Positions 31,927-45,064 of a DNA stretch of 64,000 bases are shown in pieces; positions within the stretch are counted from its first letter, which is position 1; each line of letters opens with the position of its first letter. Made by a program: the position numbers and the translations under genes. The stretch is from Solicoccozyma terricola (taxonomy: Eukaryota > Basidiomycota > Tremellomycetes > Filobasidiales > Piskurozymaceae): contig BCLD01000001.1 in the NCBI GenBank assembly GCA_001600875.1, forward strand, positions 1,115,266 to 1,179,265, in the 5' to 3' direction. A model generated the notes under the pieces. That model was not told where the DNA came from. It saw only the letters and a list, made by a program, of their open reading frames with translations, and made no database searches.

Positions 31927-34900
31927 ATGGCACCATGTTCGAGGAGTGTTAGTGCACTGACCCTTTCTGCGTACCGTACCACTCACCGCACTGACCACAT
32001 CTGATCTCCCACCTCAGACGTAGAACACGCTGCCACAGCTCAGGCTGGTGCGCTGTCGCCTGCCCACATCGGCAGTCTACCCGGCATCGAATATGAAGGA
32101 TTCGAGCCAGATGGTCGCTCAGAGGATGGCGGAGAGGGTATCGAAGCGGTGAGCCGCTCCTCTTCACGTCACGCTACAAGCCACCGCTGAACCCCAACTG
32201 TCGTTTTAGATGGAGACAGGCTATTTCTCAGGCCACTCTATTCCCTCTCAATCCCTACCAATCTTCTCACTCTCTCACGTCCAATTCTCCCTCCCATCCA
32301 CTCTCCTCTCCCTGGATGTCAATTCCAACCTCCTTGCTATGGCGATCAAGCCTCTCTCGCTCATCCTCATCGACCTGTCGCGACCGAGTGAGCTCATCAA
32401 TATCGACCTTCCCCGACCAGCTGCAACAAGTGGAGGTGGTAGTGGACGCGGTACTCCCGATGTTAACGCCATACCATCCATCTCCAAGATCTACGGAGAT
32501 CCAACGGGTAAACATTTACTCATCACTACTACAGGAGGAGACACGTTTTATGCATCGACGTCACCAACAGCTCGGAAAGCTCGAGCTTTACGACTGAAAT
32601 CACCGGTATCTTGTGTAGCATGGGCATCACCCGCATACGTCTCATCACCATCCTCTGCCGAATGTCTACTCGGTTCTCCATCCGGTGCAATCTACACCCT
32701 CACGCTACCACCGTCAGAGGACATCTTCAAAGCCGTAGCAAAAACCACGGAACGGGATTATACGCAGGTGTTCTCGCTACCTGATGGACATGCAGTGACG
32801 GGTCTAGGTTTTGGATTCTGGTCGCCATTGAGCTCGAAAAAGGAAACTATCGGTTGGGTGGTGGCGACGACGAGGGAGAGGATCTATGAGATGCAGGGTC
32901 AGGTGGGTAGGACAAGTGTTGCTGGTGGGAAAGGTGGTTGGGCCGAAGAGGTGTTCAGATCGTATCGCGATACTACGCCAAGTGAGTTTGGCAAATTGAA
33001 GGAATTCAAGTCCATTTTTATCCCGTGGCTGATTGACTGGATGGAAAAGAGTTCCAAGAGCTTCCAAGCGACTGTCCATCGTCACAGCTTATCTTCCATG
33101 CGCCGGTAGACATGGACAGCAAGGCAACCTCTCTCATAGATGCAGCAGCCTGGTTATCAGGTGAGCGATTTTTGTCTCCCAGTCTTTAGCCCCTTACTCT
33201 GGCTCATTTGCTATCCATAATAGGACCCGGATTATACTGCTCCCACATCCCTACCTCTGCTGCACCATCATCTTCCCCAAGCGGCCAACCAATCCTCACC
33301 TCACCATCGCTGATACCATGGCCATCATCCTCTCTACCTGTCATTCAAGCATTGAAAACCGACGGAAGCCAAGATTTCCCCAGAGCAGTGACGATGACAG
33401 ATCATCATTACGTACTTTTGTTCGAGAAGAGGGTCGTTGGAATCTCAAGAGTCACGGAGAAGGTGGTGTGGGAAGAGATGATCCCGTTGGTAAGTTTGTA
33501 CGCTGCTAGGACACCACCAATTCCAAGCACTGATTCTGCGAGGCGACGTCACAGCAAGCAGAAGAGCACGTCGTCGGACTAGCTGCAGATCAAGTCAATC
33601 GGACGTATTGGACATATACCGATCAAGCAATCTACGAGATAACGCCTCGTGATGAAGATCGAGATGTCTGGCGAGGGGAGTTGGAAAAGGGGAATTATAT
33701 CCAGGCTCTTGCATTTGCAAAGGTGAAAAGGATCGATGAATGCCCAAAAACGGGCTATGAGTAATCGTGTAAACGTAACGCTAATCAACATCGTATGAAT
33801 CTACAGACTCCACAACAACGCGATGTCATTCTGTCGCGTCAAGCTGACCACTTCTTCGAGCTGGGAAAGTTCATGCAAGCAGCTCAGACGTACGCTAAAA
33901 GCTCTCGCAGCTTCGAGTATGTCACGCTGCGGTTCGTGGATGCAGATGAGAGGGACGGATTGAGAGTGTATCTCGCTGATCGGTTGCATGCTTTGGATAA
34001 GACGGTGAGTGACGAGACGTCCTCGGCGCGGGTTTCAACAAGAGAATTGCGACTGAAGGCTCGTCACAACAGAAAATCACTCAGCGCATGATGCTTGCTA
34101 CTTGGCTCATCGAGATCTACTTGAGCAAATGCAACACCCTGGAAGATATAATCGCCGCCGAAGCGGCTACATCTGACGTCGGATCTTTGAAAGTCGAACT
34201 CAAGATGATGGAGGATGATTTGCGGAACTTCATGACGCGATATCAGGTGGGTTACACCTGTGGTTCCTGCCGTCCAGCGTCGAAATAATAATTGTGCCAT
34301 GATATGCACGCAGGGCGACTTGGATCGGAGAGTAATGTATGAACTGATTCAAAGCCACGGGAAGACGGACGTGTATCTATTCTTCGCCGGCTTGGTAAAG
34401 GATTACGGCCGTGTCATCGAGCATTGGGTCACAGAGGGAAAGTGGTCTCAGGCAATCGATGTGCTGAACAGGCAGGTGAGTCCGCTGCCAAACTACCAGG
34501 GGGTATCTGGATGTTGATCCAACAACTTGCTCGCACAAAAGGAATCGGTCGACCTTTACTATCGCTTCGCACCGGTCCTCATGCGTAATATTCCCAAGGA
34601 TACGGTGGACTGTTGGCTGAGAAAAGCAAGCCTTGATCCAAGGCGGCTGATACCAGCAATGCTGAACCAACAACTGCAGCGGTCTTCATCGGAAGCCATC
34701 CACGTCATACGTTATCTGACAACAGTCATCGAGCGAGGCAATACAGATCATACAATCTACAACCTGCTCATTACGATGTATGCAGCGGGAAGCACCTCGG
34801 ACGAAGGACCGCTCATGCACTTCCTCTTGACGTGCCAGGATCATCCTCTCACAGGCCGGCCGTACTACGATCTCGACTACGCTCTCCGGTTATGTAAGCA

Positions 34901-36106
34901 GAACAATCGCATTCAAGCTTGCGTCCACATCTACTCGAAGATGGGGCTGTATGAGAACAGTGTGGATCTCGCATTGGAGAAAGGTGACCTTGAGTTGGCA
35001 AAATCGAACGCAGACAAGCCGGAGGACGATGATTTGCTCCGGAAAAAGTTGTGGCTAAAGATCGCGAAGCATGAAGTGCTGACGAAGAGTGATGTGAAGA
35101 GGTAGGAGAAGCTTTCCTCGTTTTGTTTTTCTTGGGCTGATGCATTTGATTCGATCCCATTGCAGCGCTATGAAGCTTCTCGAAGTCACTGATCTCCTAA
35201 AAATCGAGGACCTACTCCCCTTCTTCCCGGACTTTGTCGTCATTGATGACTTCAAAGAGGAGATCTGTGTCGCTCTCGAAGACTACTCCACCCATATAGA
35301 GACCTTGCGTGCTGAGATGGACGAAGCGACCAAGAGCGCGGCTTCTATTACGGCGGAGATCGAGAACCTGCGAAATCGGTTCATCACTGTGGACGCTACG
35401 GAGAGGTGCAGTCATTGCCAGATGCTGTTGATGACGAGGCAGTTTTACGTCTTTCCATGTCAACATGTCTTTCACGCAGACTGTCTAATCACATTGGTGA
35501 GTTTCAAGCCCAACTTAATGCAGAGGGAGGCGATGTTGATCCGCGCTATAATTCCCAGGCCAAGGATTACTTGCCTTCCTCGTCGCTCCGGCGAATTATT
35601 CATCTCCAGACCGAGCTTCTTAAAGCCTCTGGCTCCACCGTTCGCACAGCAAATGATGGCCAGCGGACACTACTGTCATCACAGCAGCCCGATATCAACG
35701 GCTCATCTGACGCCACCGCTCTTCTCCTTGGTGTCACAGGTCGGAACAAGCTCTTCGCTGCTGGTGACAAGCTGCGGGAATTGATTGTACCGGATGTGCT
35801 GGCATCGGCGGTGTCTGTGGTTGGCGCAGGGATGGGCGCGGGTATTGGCATCGGAGGGAGGGATAAGAAGGGTAAGAAAGATGGTGTACGGGACGAGGCA
35901 AAGATGGAGACTTTGAGAATGGAGCTGGATGCACTGATGGCTAGCAGCTGTGTCATCTGTGAGGTGAGTTGCGGCACGGGGAACGTTGACATTGGACCTT
36001 GGGGAGTGAGGAAGCTGATTTCGCCACTCTCAAAAAGGGTTCGGTTGCATCCATTGATAAGCCATTCATTATGCCGAATGAGCGGGATGAATCTTGGGAT
36101 TTGTGA
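31927..36106 (+). CDS. VPS18: Vacuolar sorting protein VPS18 (Pep3)
   Basis: Shared RING subunit of the HOPS and CORVET tethering complexes on endosomes and vacuole. The proposed start ATG 31927 (MAPCSR) splices to NVEHAATAQAGALSPAHIGS; a shorter form could start at METGYFSG (32210). A beta-propeller occupies the first half (VNSNLLAMAIKPLSLILIDL, LLITTTGGDTFYAST). The Pep3/Vps18 region reads TDHHYVLLFEKRVVGIS and YTDQAIYEITPRDEDRDVWR. The clathrin-like solenoid follows (MMLATWLIEIYLSKCNTLED, YDLDYALRLCKQNNRIQACV). The C-terminal RING has CSHCQMLLMTRQFYVFPCQH, VFHADCLITL, a long loop, then SSCVICEGSVASIDKPFI. Stop at 36104-36106. About nine short introns; no repeats in them. Confidence 0.94.
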
Positions 36107-36479
36107 CATATTCCAGACCTGGTGCTTCTAGCCTACGATGGTTATATGCGATACAGGGCACAGATTAGTTGTACATGTAATTAGCATTTGACCGGACTGA
36201 AATATATACGTTTGGGGCGCCTGTTGCTTCCTTGGTGCTTCCTTGGTTGCATCCTCTTGGTTTGGGGAGCCGGTCATCGCCCAGCATGTCTCTGATGTTA
36301 TCTCGGTTTGTAATCTTTGACGGCTGTTGGCGGCTTTGTCATAGGCTAGATCGACGGATCTTGATAGGAAGCGATGGATGCCTGTTGAGACATCCGATAA
36401 TTTGAACCCAGACGGACCGCTCGTGGTATCTCCTATCTAGAAGAAATTTTGCCCGGATTTTTTTTTCTCACCACATTGC
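36107..36479. other. Convergent 3' region between VPS18 and LOC1-like gene
   Basis: Two genes end facing each other. Contains a short tandem of TGCTTCCTTGG around 36225-36246 and T-runs suited to 3' ends. No gene seen. Confidence 0.45.
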
Positions 36480-37057
36480 TCAAGCAAGGGAGAATCCGAC
36501 ACTCTTCTTCTTCGTCTTCCCATCCGCAGGAGTCTCACTCTCACTGGCAGTTGATGGATGTCCGTTCTTGGTTTCCTTACGAGCCTGCTTCCTTTCCTTA
36601 GCCTTTGCAACGATGCCTTTCTTCGCTTCAAGCTGAGGGGGAATAACACATGATGTCAATAAGCACACTGATGATACAGCTCTCGCATGCCGGGAATTCT
36701 CACCAAAGCCAACTTCTGAGCTCTCTTCTTCTCCACGGCCTTCTTGGCTTCCTTGCTCGGAAGCTTTGTCGCATTCGCAGCGGATTTAGCAGTGAATGCT
36801 ACCTGATCTTTTCCCGCGTCCGAAGAGTCCTCCTCCTTCCTAAGCCTCCTAGGCTTATTGAGCGAAGACAGGGAGCCAACCAAGCTCAGGAGAGCGGCCT
36901 GACGAATGCGGACATCAGCCTAGCCCAGCGGAAAGTGCAGATGACCGCCGCTCACCTTGTCCTCGACGAATTTCTTTCCCTTCTTCCCTGGACCACCAGC
37001 ATGTCCCTTCCGGCCCTTGACGGCGCTTGTCATGGTGGTTTGGTCGCTGGCAGACAT
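36480..37057 (-). CDS. LOC1-like 60S ribosome assembly protein
   Basis: Small, Lys/Arg-rich nuclear protein. ATG 37057 starts MSASDQTTMTSAVKGRKGHA, then GGPGKKGKKFVEDK, an intron, and ALLSLVGSLSSLNKPRRLRK. After a second intron the last exon reads LEAKKGIVAKAKERKQARKE and ends KTKKKSVGFSLA, stop 36480-36482. The GKKGKKF block and the terminal KKxVxF motif match the yeast Loc1 family (pre-60S assembly and nucleolar mRNA retention). Two short introns. Similarity is limited to these blocks because the rest is low complexity, so another basic ribosome biogenesis factor is possible. Confidence 0.58.
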
Positions 37058-37374
37058 GATGTATCAGAATTGGCTATGAAGCGAAGTCGAGCAGCTCAGC
37101 GAAGATCGATGGAAATATTATGTCACGTGTTTTATATGATCAGCATTAGATATTATTATAATCTTCGAGGTAAAAACATTTGGTTTGCTTGTGTTTACAA
37201 GGATGGTATCGCGGCATAGTAGCACACGGTTGATTGAAGAACAGCTCATAACAAGCTAGAAAGAGAAACCCGAAAACCCAAGAAAAAGCCAAAAGCCCCA
37301 CTACATCTAAATCTCTTCGTTTTGCATTTTTCTTCCCCCCCCCCCTCCTTCCGTCCCGTTCAACGAGACGAAAG
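37058..37374. other. Intergenic region, LOC1-like promoter
   Basis: Upstream flank of the LOC1-like gene and 3' flank of the transcription factor (both minus strand). Contains a C-run (37336-37345). No gene seen. Confidence 0.45.
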
Positions 37375-40146
37375 CTACGACCACCTTCCAGTAGTTGTCG
37401 CTTCGTTGAAATATGTGCCTTGCTCGCCCCACCCGACTCTGTCCGGTGTTGCCCCCATGCTATCGGCCTTGTCGCTGCTGTCAAATACCCCACCATTCAT
37501 CTCGACGGCGTCATCTACGCTTGTGCTGCCTCCGGCGTAGGGACTCGATGTGTTGACCGCCCCCGAGGCGGCACCCCACATCCCGGGAGTAGGTGCATCG
37601 ACTCGAGGCGAAGTCCCAACGAGACCGAGAGGAGAATGAGTTGATCCAGATCCAGCTGGTAGGTTGCCACCGCCCGCCACTCGGCTACTGCCAATGGCCA
37701 TCGAACGGACGTTACTTTGAGCGGGGAGGCTGTAGGTTGCACCATGTACTCCAAGACCGATGACAGGCTGATCCTCGCTCATCGGACTTTCGAGTAGGGT
37801 GGCTTGCGTGCCATTCATTGGTGTAGGGTAGAGGGATCGAGAACCTGAGCTCGGCGAGAGCGGAGACTGTTGGAGTCCATTACCGACACCCGGTCGTTGA
37901 TTGTACATGGTCGAGAACGTGACTGGGGTAGGATGACTAGTCGAGTAGGCTGGTCCAGGATAACCGAGTTGATTGCCTGCCTGTGTACTGAATTGGTACC
38001 TAGCGCCAGAGCCATCCGGTATCTGAGAAGCACCATCGTAGGAAGACGAGTATGCATACGGTTGAGGGTTGGGCTGGTGATCAAAGTAAGAGGTGACAAA
38101 GGCGGCATGCGGTCCAGGAATGGGAACGGTCATCGCTTGGTACTGCATGGGGCCCAAGTCTCCAGGTGAACCTGGGAGTCGCTTCACTGATTGTAATTTT
38201 GTGGACCCGGGGTAGTTGCGGAAGGGGGCCTGTCCAACCATGGGGGATGTGGGCAGCTGACTGTGTCGAGACGGCGCCGACTTGAGGAGAGGCGAATTGT
38301 GGTCATCGATCCCGTAGTCGCCACCGCCATTCCCATGATATCCACCCGTGATCTGATTGTGCAAGAACGCTGTGGGCGTAGCCATCATCGGTGTACTCGT
38401 ACTCGCGCTCGTTGCCTCGCCAGAGTACTCGGGTTCTTCGTGACCGTATCCAGGCGCACCCATTTCAGCCGGCTCCGACGGCGAATAAGACTCTTCCCTC
38501 GTTCCGGAAATCAAGGGTGGTTCCTCCATCTTCACGTCGACACGTTGATGCCTCACGTCGCTTGCACGTCGAACGTGACCCATCATACCACCACTGGACC
38601 TCCTCGGGGGAATCGTCATACCAATACCGCTGCCAGCTTTCGAAGCCTTGGCAGCTTTGGCGGCGGCCATTGACTCCTTTCTGGATCCAGGTGCCTTTTT
38701 GACCTTGTTCGGACCACGCATTCGTCGAACCGTTGCATAAACGCAGGCAAGCTTCTTGTCAGTGCATCGTTTGCAGGGAACGTGGCCATTGCACTGGGGA
38801 GCCAGGGAAGGGGGACAGGTGGGGTGATTAAGAAATCAGTCAATCCGTCCCCCGGAACATCTGCAAACGGTCACCGTACTCACCGCCGCCTTTCTCTCTC
38901 TACACTTCTCGCAAGCTTGCACAACCCTCTGCCTCTGCCTATCTTCCGGGACTTTTGCATTCGCGCCCCCGAGTAAGACTCTACCGCCATCTCCAGCACC
39001 ATCCGAAGATTCTCCACCAACGGACAACCTCGCTCGATTAGTTGCCAGCATCGGGGGAGGAGCAGCATCCCATCCGATGTACTGCGCTGGAGTGTTGGTG
39101 TTCCCCGGTTGATAGTAACTCGGCATCTGAGTGGTGGTGGTGTTGGTGGCAGCAGTCGCTGATATTGGTGATGGATGTGTGATGACGTCGGGATAGGGGC
39201 CATAGTTGTGACCGGGTTGGTAGAAGTCGCCTGCAAAGCCGCCACCCAGCATCCTCGGTGAGATTCCTTCGATTGGACTAACCGGTAGAGAGCTTCCTGA
39301 TGCGCTTCCTGAAGAAGACTGTGCGTCCCTGTATGAGTCGATTGCGTTGTCTTCTGATTTGACGAGCATTCCACCGAGTTGAGCGAGGGAGGTGGTCGGT
39401 GGACAGAAAGAAGTGAGTGGTTGAGAGATCATGGCAGGAGAGATTGTTTCGAGACCGAGAGTTGACATTCCGTCGCTTCCCAAACCGAAATCCAAACCAC
39501 CATGCCCCATTGGAGATGTGAGAACGCCTATACCACTTCCGGCTCCTCGAGTTGGAGAAGCACTTTGCGGATGACCACTACCTTCTTCCCTCATATCATC
39601 GCCAATCATCAGGTTCGGATTCCTAGACATCCAGTATTGACCAGGGAATAATGCCGATTTACCAATGACAACAGAAGCATCGTCTTCACCCATACCTCCC
39701 ACTGACATGAGAACGTCTCCATTACTTAGTTTCTTCCTAAAATCGATTTCTTCCGGTGTGAAACCGTCGCTCAGTGCCCAAGCAGCACCGCCGCCATTTG
39801 ACAACGCAACGCTAACACCTGATACTTCCAACCCTACTTCAAAGTCTTTGTTATCATCATCGTCAAACATCCCGACGTCTGCAATACTTGTTGCAGAAAA
39901 CCAACTGTTTCTCCTCTTCCTTCGGTGTTGAATTGCATCACCACTCATTCCTTCTGCCTCGCTCATACAAGCCGGTGCAGCGCTCCCTTCCCTAGACCAT
40001 ACAGCTAATGGTGTGATGCAAGAATGTATGGATCGTTCGATATCGCAGAGTTTTGGGAGAGGACATGGGACGATGGATGGCGCGGAGCATGAAGAGGCGG
40101 TAGACGAGGAGGAGGACATGGATGAGGAAGATGATGTTGGGCGCAT
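37375..40146 (-). CDS. Zn2Cys6 transcription factor with central zinc cluster
   Basis: Two large exons. The first (38885-40146) starts MRPTSSSSSMSSSSSTAS and is Ser/Gly-rich with acidic patches (MFDDDDNKDFEVG). It ends in VVQACEKCRERKAA. The second (37375 to about 38790) continues with CNGHVPCKRCTDKKLACVYA and VRRMRGPNKVKK. Together they make C-x2-C-x6-C-x5-C-x2-C-x6-C, an intact but compact zinc cluster near the middle of a protein of about 870 residues. The rest is Gly/Ser/Pro/Tyr-rich without a visible fungal middle homology region. The 2.2 kb upstream gap may hold a long leader, so an upstream start is possible. Confidence 0.78.
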
Positions 40147-42387
40147 TTTGTGCGTGGTGGTGGTGGTGGGAGGAGGTGTATGTCGCTATGACGATCTCCC
40201 GATGCTGGTCAGCTGGATCCCCAACTGCTCGACTGAGAGGGGATTGTCGTTTGTTGTTGTTTGTTGACGATTGCTCGGTCCTCGAGCTGTTTTTGCCGGG
40301 TGTTGTGGTGGTGGTTGTAATGGGATGGACAAGCGATGGGGTTCAGTGGATGCTGCTGACCACACGATGGTGTGCGTGGCGTTACCATCAGCAATGCTGC
40401 CAGGCAACGTCGACACAGGCAGTAGACTGAGAAACGTACCCTTTGCACCACGATTTTGACCAACCAAGACGGGGTTACTGTGCACTTTACTTGCTACGGT
40501 GGCGGCTTGGGATGATTTCGGGGATTCGCCGTAGCAGCGTGTGTAGCGTTGGTGATGTTCAAAGTGTTAAATATCTCGATTGATATCTCGATTGCCACTC
40601 TGTCGTCGATGATGATGACCAACGAGGGTGCGATCGGACGCTCGTATGCTGATGCTGTATTGCTGATGCTGATGCGGGGAAAGAGGTGTGATATACCAAA
40701 CGGGGGTTCGGCAGGTTGATGACCGTGTTATGTAGGATCCAAAAGGGGGCGGGGGGATAATGGGTAATCGTCGCCTGACACGGGTAGCTTTCGTGTCAAA
40801 AAAGATCTGGCTGTACCCTCGATTAGGATATCTCTTCAGACGTTCCACTCCTCTGTCCAGGAGGGAAAGGCCAAGAACGTGATGGGGATCGTCGGGGGAT
40901 GCGACGGGTCGGGACAAACTGGTGGCTAGATTGCCCACAGGTACTGGTTCACCGGGGATTGTCTCGCAAAAGCAAAGCAGAGGCCCAGACTTGTATGTGT
41001 TTGTGTGTGTCTCCCGATTCAGAATTAATTCGAAAGGGGTCGCCGCTTCGAAGTTGTGGTGGCGGAAGGGACCGAGGTCACAATCCACTGGTCCTACAGT
41101 GCTGCTATTTGGACGTAGGCCGTCAACGGGAAGATCTCCCACGTTACCTCACCCTCCTGGGTCGTCGGGGGGGTGGGCGGGGGGAGAGGTTTGTCACACG
41201 ACCTTCCAACGCTCGTCCCAACGCCCCTGTCTTGCCCCGTATCCCCTCTCTGTCTCGCCCCATGTCAGCTGTTAGTACTGAAAGTGGGATTTGTCGGACC
41301 TGTGTCTTGCACAGTGGCGTGTCACCACACCCTCTTGGGTGTTATAATCTCGGCGTCCCCACCGTGCTGACCCCGGTGGCTGCGACCATACCCTCCTGCC
41401 CGCCGTCCACCGTCCGCCGTCCTTGGTCCTCCCCGTCCACCACCGGTCGAGAACTTTTCAGGGAGTGTACGTCAACTCCTGGTACCCTGCGACAAACTGC
41501 CCTGTGGCGGCTATATTTCGCTCCCGAGGCCGGCCAGCGCGCAAGGAAGAAGCGACGCGGTATAACACATTCCAAGTTCCCGTGAGAAAAAAAACAAAGA
41601 GAGTCATCGAAGTCAAAGTAGTCTGAGACATGCACCGACGGGCACCCTCCCTGCGGCGGTGGACCTGAGCTAGGTAGGTCTGCTATCATTCTCAAAACGC
41701 CGATATACCGACAAGCCATACCCGAGGAGACCCGGCTTTTTCTGATTGATTGTCACCTGAACGTGTTTTTTTTTTTTTTTTTTTTTTTCCCTCTTTTTCC
41801 CTCTTTTTCCCTTTCGTTTCTCACACAACTAGGGGCAATATATACCGATCGCGGGTGGGAAATAAAATAAAATAAATGCTGAACATTTCGTTTTATTGTT
41901 CTCAGACATCTTCCGCAGCCCAAGCGAACAATCTATTCTGTTCCCATATGCCAGGGCAAGGTGCTGTAACCCCATCTCCAGAGGGAATCCCAAAAACCTC
42001 GTGAGATTTCCCAGCACGGTCAATGGATGTCCAACGGTTAATGTTCCTGTCGATTTTTTCGGGGTTCGGGGACAATGAATAAACGAAAAGACTCCATCTA
42101 GTAAGAACTTGGTATTCCTTCGGGAGGGGAAGAAAAAAAAAAAAAAAAATTGGGTATAGGTTCGGTTCGGCGAAGTGTGGGATAGGGATAGACGAATGGT
42201 CAGCTGGCGTTCTTCCCCGTCTTCCCCGTGCAGCCTCCCCGCTGAAGGCCAATGCAGGAACAGGGGATGTACAACTTTTTGATGACACAAGGGTACACCC
42301 CCCTATCTTTTGTTTGAGTACCCGACATACCACGACCGGGCAATGGAAATTGCCCGGCGAAGCGACCAAAGATCGATGCACGAGTTC
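40147..42387. other. Long non-coding region upstream of the Zn2Cys6 factor
   Basis: Open frames at 40567-41142, 41342-41719 and 41829-42290 have no family, splice or codon support. Contains a 23-T tract (41766-41788) followed by CCCTCTTTTT repeats and a 17-A tract near 42133. Probably promoter and leader of the factor plus the 3' flank of the esterase gene. Confidence 0.4.
41766..41818. repeat. Poly-T tract with CCCTCTTTTT repeats
   Basis: 23 consecutive T followed by two CCCTCTTTTT units; simple pyrimidine repeat in non-coding DNA. Confidence 0.85.
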
Positions 42388-44565
42388 TTAACTACTTACC
42401 AAATTGTCATCCTCCTTCTCAGTGGCTGGTGTTGTACCGAATGACGGGTAAATATCATCCTGGACGCCGCACCCGAATTTCGATGTGGTGAGCTGAGGTC
42501 TCGTGCGCAACGAATGTCCCTTGAAAAAGAACAGCTCTCACCTCATGACATGCCCTGCGCTTACAAAGTCCTCCTCCCTGATTATCCGGATACGTTCGTC
42601 CCTTTTCCCATTCACCGACATACACGGTACCCCCTTTCTTAGCCCAAATGGTTGCGATCGAGCTTGTCGGACACCTCCATGCCCAGTCTGTAGCCAGCCG
42701 GATAAGTTCCGAGCGACAATCAGATTTGTTCTGGACTGTGGCGTAAGCTTCCGAATGGAGGACAATCGGAGCTATCCGAGATCCCAACAGTGATGTGACG
42801 ATCAGATCATAAGCAGTTGCTGGTACGGGATCGGGGAAGAGGGATTGGACGAGAGACCCAGCCTCGTCGTGTACGGTAGTTATCAGGAGCGGGATGTCTT
42901 GAATTGATCTCCGAAGAGTTTTGGAAGGTTTCGAAGATGCCAGGTCGGTGGCGAAGTCTAGAGGGATTGAAGGAGTGTTCGGCGTTGGACGTAGAGCTAC
43001 AAGAGAGAAGGGAGGGGTGGGGAACAACGGTACGTTTCAGCAGGGTTTTGATAAACGGGTTCTTCCCTCGGATGACAAGATCACCGCACGTTCAGCTAGT
43101 GGCACGCCAGGGATACCTCCCCCCCTCAAGAACGCTAGGAATTCCTCTTGCACGCTCAAGACGTCTCCCACAGTCTTCGCCTTGAAACAGGAGATATGTC
43201 TGCAACCCCAGTATGCGGGGGTGTATAGCGTAGTCTGGAGAGTCTGGGTGACAATAGGAGCAGCGAAGGTGTATCCCTGTAAAAGTACGAAACTATGTGA
43301 GTATTACAGGATATCACAAAGGTACCACCAAAAAAATGGGGCAATTACCATTGGGTCAGATTGCAAGATGGCACCTCGGAAGAGACCGGTAGCTCCAGGG
43401 GAGGATAGTAGAGCTGCTCGTGTCGACAGTTAGGTCAGTTGACTGGACCCATCCCACCCCACTCGCCTTTGCCAACCCCAACAACCTCAACCCTGAACCC
43501 TCAACCTCAACTCACCGCGTATCATTCCTGCTCCACTGCTATGCCCTGCAATCACTACTTTCTTCGGATCCCCTCCGAGCGATGGGACGATTTTCTTGAG
43601 AAATTCAAGCGAATTAATGAGATCACCCACGCTTAAATTGGTATCTTTCTTCTCTGTTGATACGGGAGGTAGTAGTCCTAAAACACCTAGCCTGTTCGAT
43701 CGTGTATCAGCGTTGCTGAACGGTAAGCCGGATGCGTTGGGGGGAATGGGCACCGTACCGATATTGTACGACTGCTACTATCATTCCTTTATCGTGGAAC
43801 GTCGCTAGCTCCGATCCATCCAAACCAGGCGAGCTCGCAGATCCAGAAATGAATGAACCACCATGAATCCTAGCAAATCGTATCCAGCAAGAGTTAAGCG
43901 AATGCGTCGGTACGTTTGAGCGGTGTACGAGTTGGAAACTCACCAAACCATCACTGGCAGAGCATCACTTTTCCCACTCGTTGACTTTCTCCCAGTTCTT
44001 GATGCTGGTGGTGCGTAGATGGCCATGTACAAACAGTCTTCTGACTGGGCGGTACTGTCGGTCAACACATAGGAAGGTAGTTGAGGACATGCTGGTGGTA
44101 AAGATCTGCGCGAGACACCATGGGGTTTTCAATCAGATGATAGATATATTCCTCATGGACTGCCTCTTTTGCTCACTCTAAGGAGGACACCGTTTTGACT
44201 ATGTTGGAATCTTCCCATCGATTTGATTTGGCGTACTTGACGACATATCTGACAGCGCGCTTTCCAGAACGAGTGGTTGTGTTGGTGAAATGACCGTGTA
44301 TGTTGCCTAGAGGTGTGCTGATGTCAAGAGACGAATCCCAAGACGAAGTGTAGGGTGATCTGACTGGAAGCACCAGAGCAATTGATCAGACGATTCCGAT
44401 TCGTTGGCTATACACCGGCTCGAACTGACCAGTCTCGGACCGCAGCGCTTCCCTCAACTGGGATCGCAGAGTTGGATGATCGTCATGCGGGAATGCCACG
44501 GTCGATAGGAGGGAAGAGAGTGAGAGGACGAGAGCGAAAGCTAGACCTGCAGTCCTGGTGGTCAT
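42388..44565 (-). CDS. Secreted type-B carboxylesterase/lipase
   Basis: Alpha/beta-hydrolase of the carboxylesterase B (cholinesterase-like) family. ATG 44565 gives the signal peptide MTTRTAGLAFALVLSLSSLL. Landmarks in order: STPLGNIHGHF, AVRYVVKYAKSNRWED, SEDCLYMAIYAP (disulphide Cys), the oxyanion-hole MVWIHGGSFISGSAS, LSVGDLINSLEFLKKIV, the nucleophile elbow IAGHSSGAG (Ser; GxSxG with His in place of the usual Glu) and LFRGAILQSDPM. The C-terminal part gives VGEWEKGRTYPDN and ACHE|DDIYPSFGTTPA, where an intron splits the motif carrying the catalytic His. The end may be DDNLVSS with stop at 42388, or a further spliced exon. About eight introns. Substrate unknown. Confidence 0.85.
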
Positions 44566-45064
44566 ACACGAAGTACGGGTGGCAAGAATATTGAACGCGA
44601 CGCGGGCGTGCTTGTTTCTTGTAGGATCCTTCTTGTATTGTTCGTGAGCGGTAATGTTCAAGTCATCAGTGTGCAGTAGGAGGTCGCAACTTGTGGTACG
44701 ATGTCGACCATGGTCTCGATACTACATTCGGAGGCTAGACAGGTTGGGCCTGCCACATCACCCGGTAGAGTAGGCGGTCCGTCAAAGAGGAACAAGAACA
44801 AGGGTACGCAAAAGTTTGTCGCAGCTCGTTCCATCGTTGTTCCAATCCACTAAAGGGTATTGATCCCGCATCTACTCGTCCAAAGCATCCCATCGAGTTT
44901 CAGACTGCATCGATCCTCCTTGTTCAGCTCGGCAGTAGTATATATCACCGGGGGGCGTGGGTGTTTCATTATATCATTCAGGGTCATAGCTAAACAAGAA
45001 ACCAAGACAGTCGCATCGTCAAAAGTAATGTCCGCATCACTTTTCCCTTTTTTAAAAGGCTTCA
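44566..45064. other. Intergenic region, esterase promoter
   Basis: Upstream side of the esterase and 3' side of the mucin-like gene, both on the minus strand. No gene supported. Confidence 0.45.

Noticed and set aside
40567..41142. 191-residue open frame on the minus strand
   Set aside because: No conserved motif, odd composition, no splice context; likely promoter or leader.
42132..42300. Possible retroposed poly-A tail
   Set aside because: The A17 run has no adjacent gene copy and no target-site duplication that I can see.
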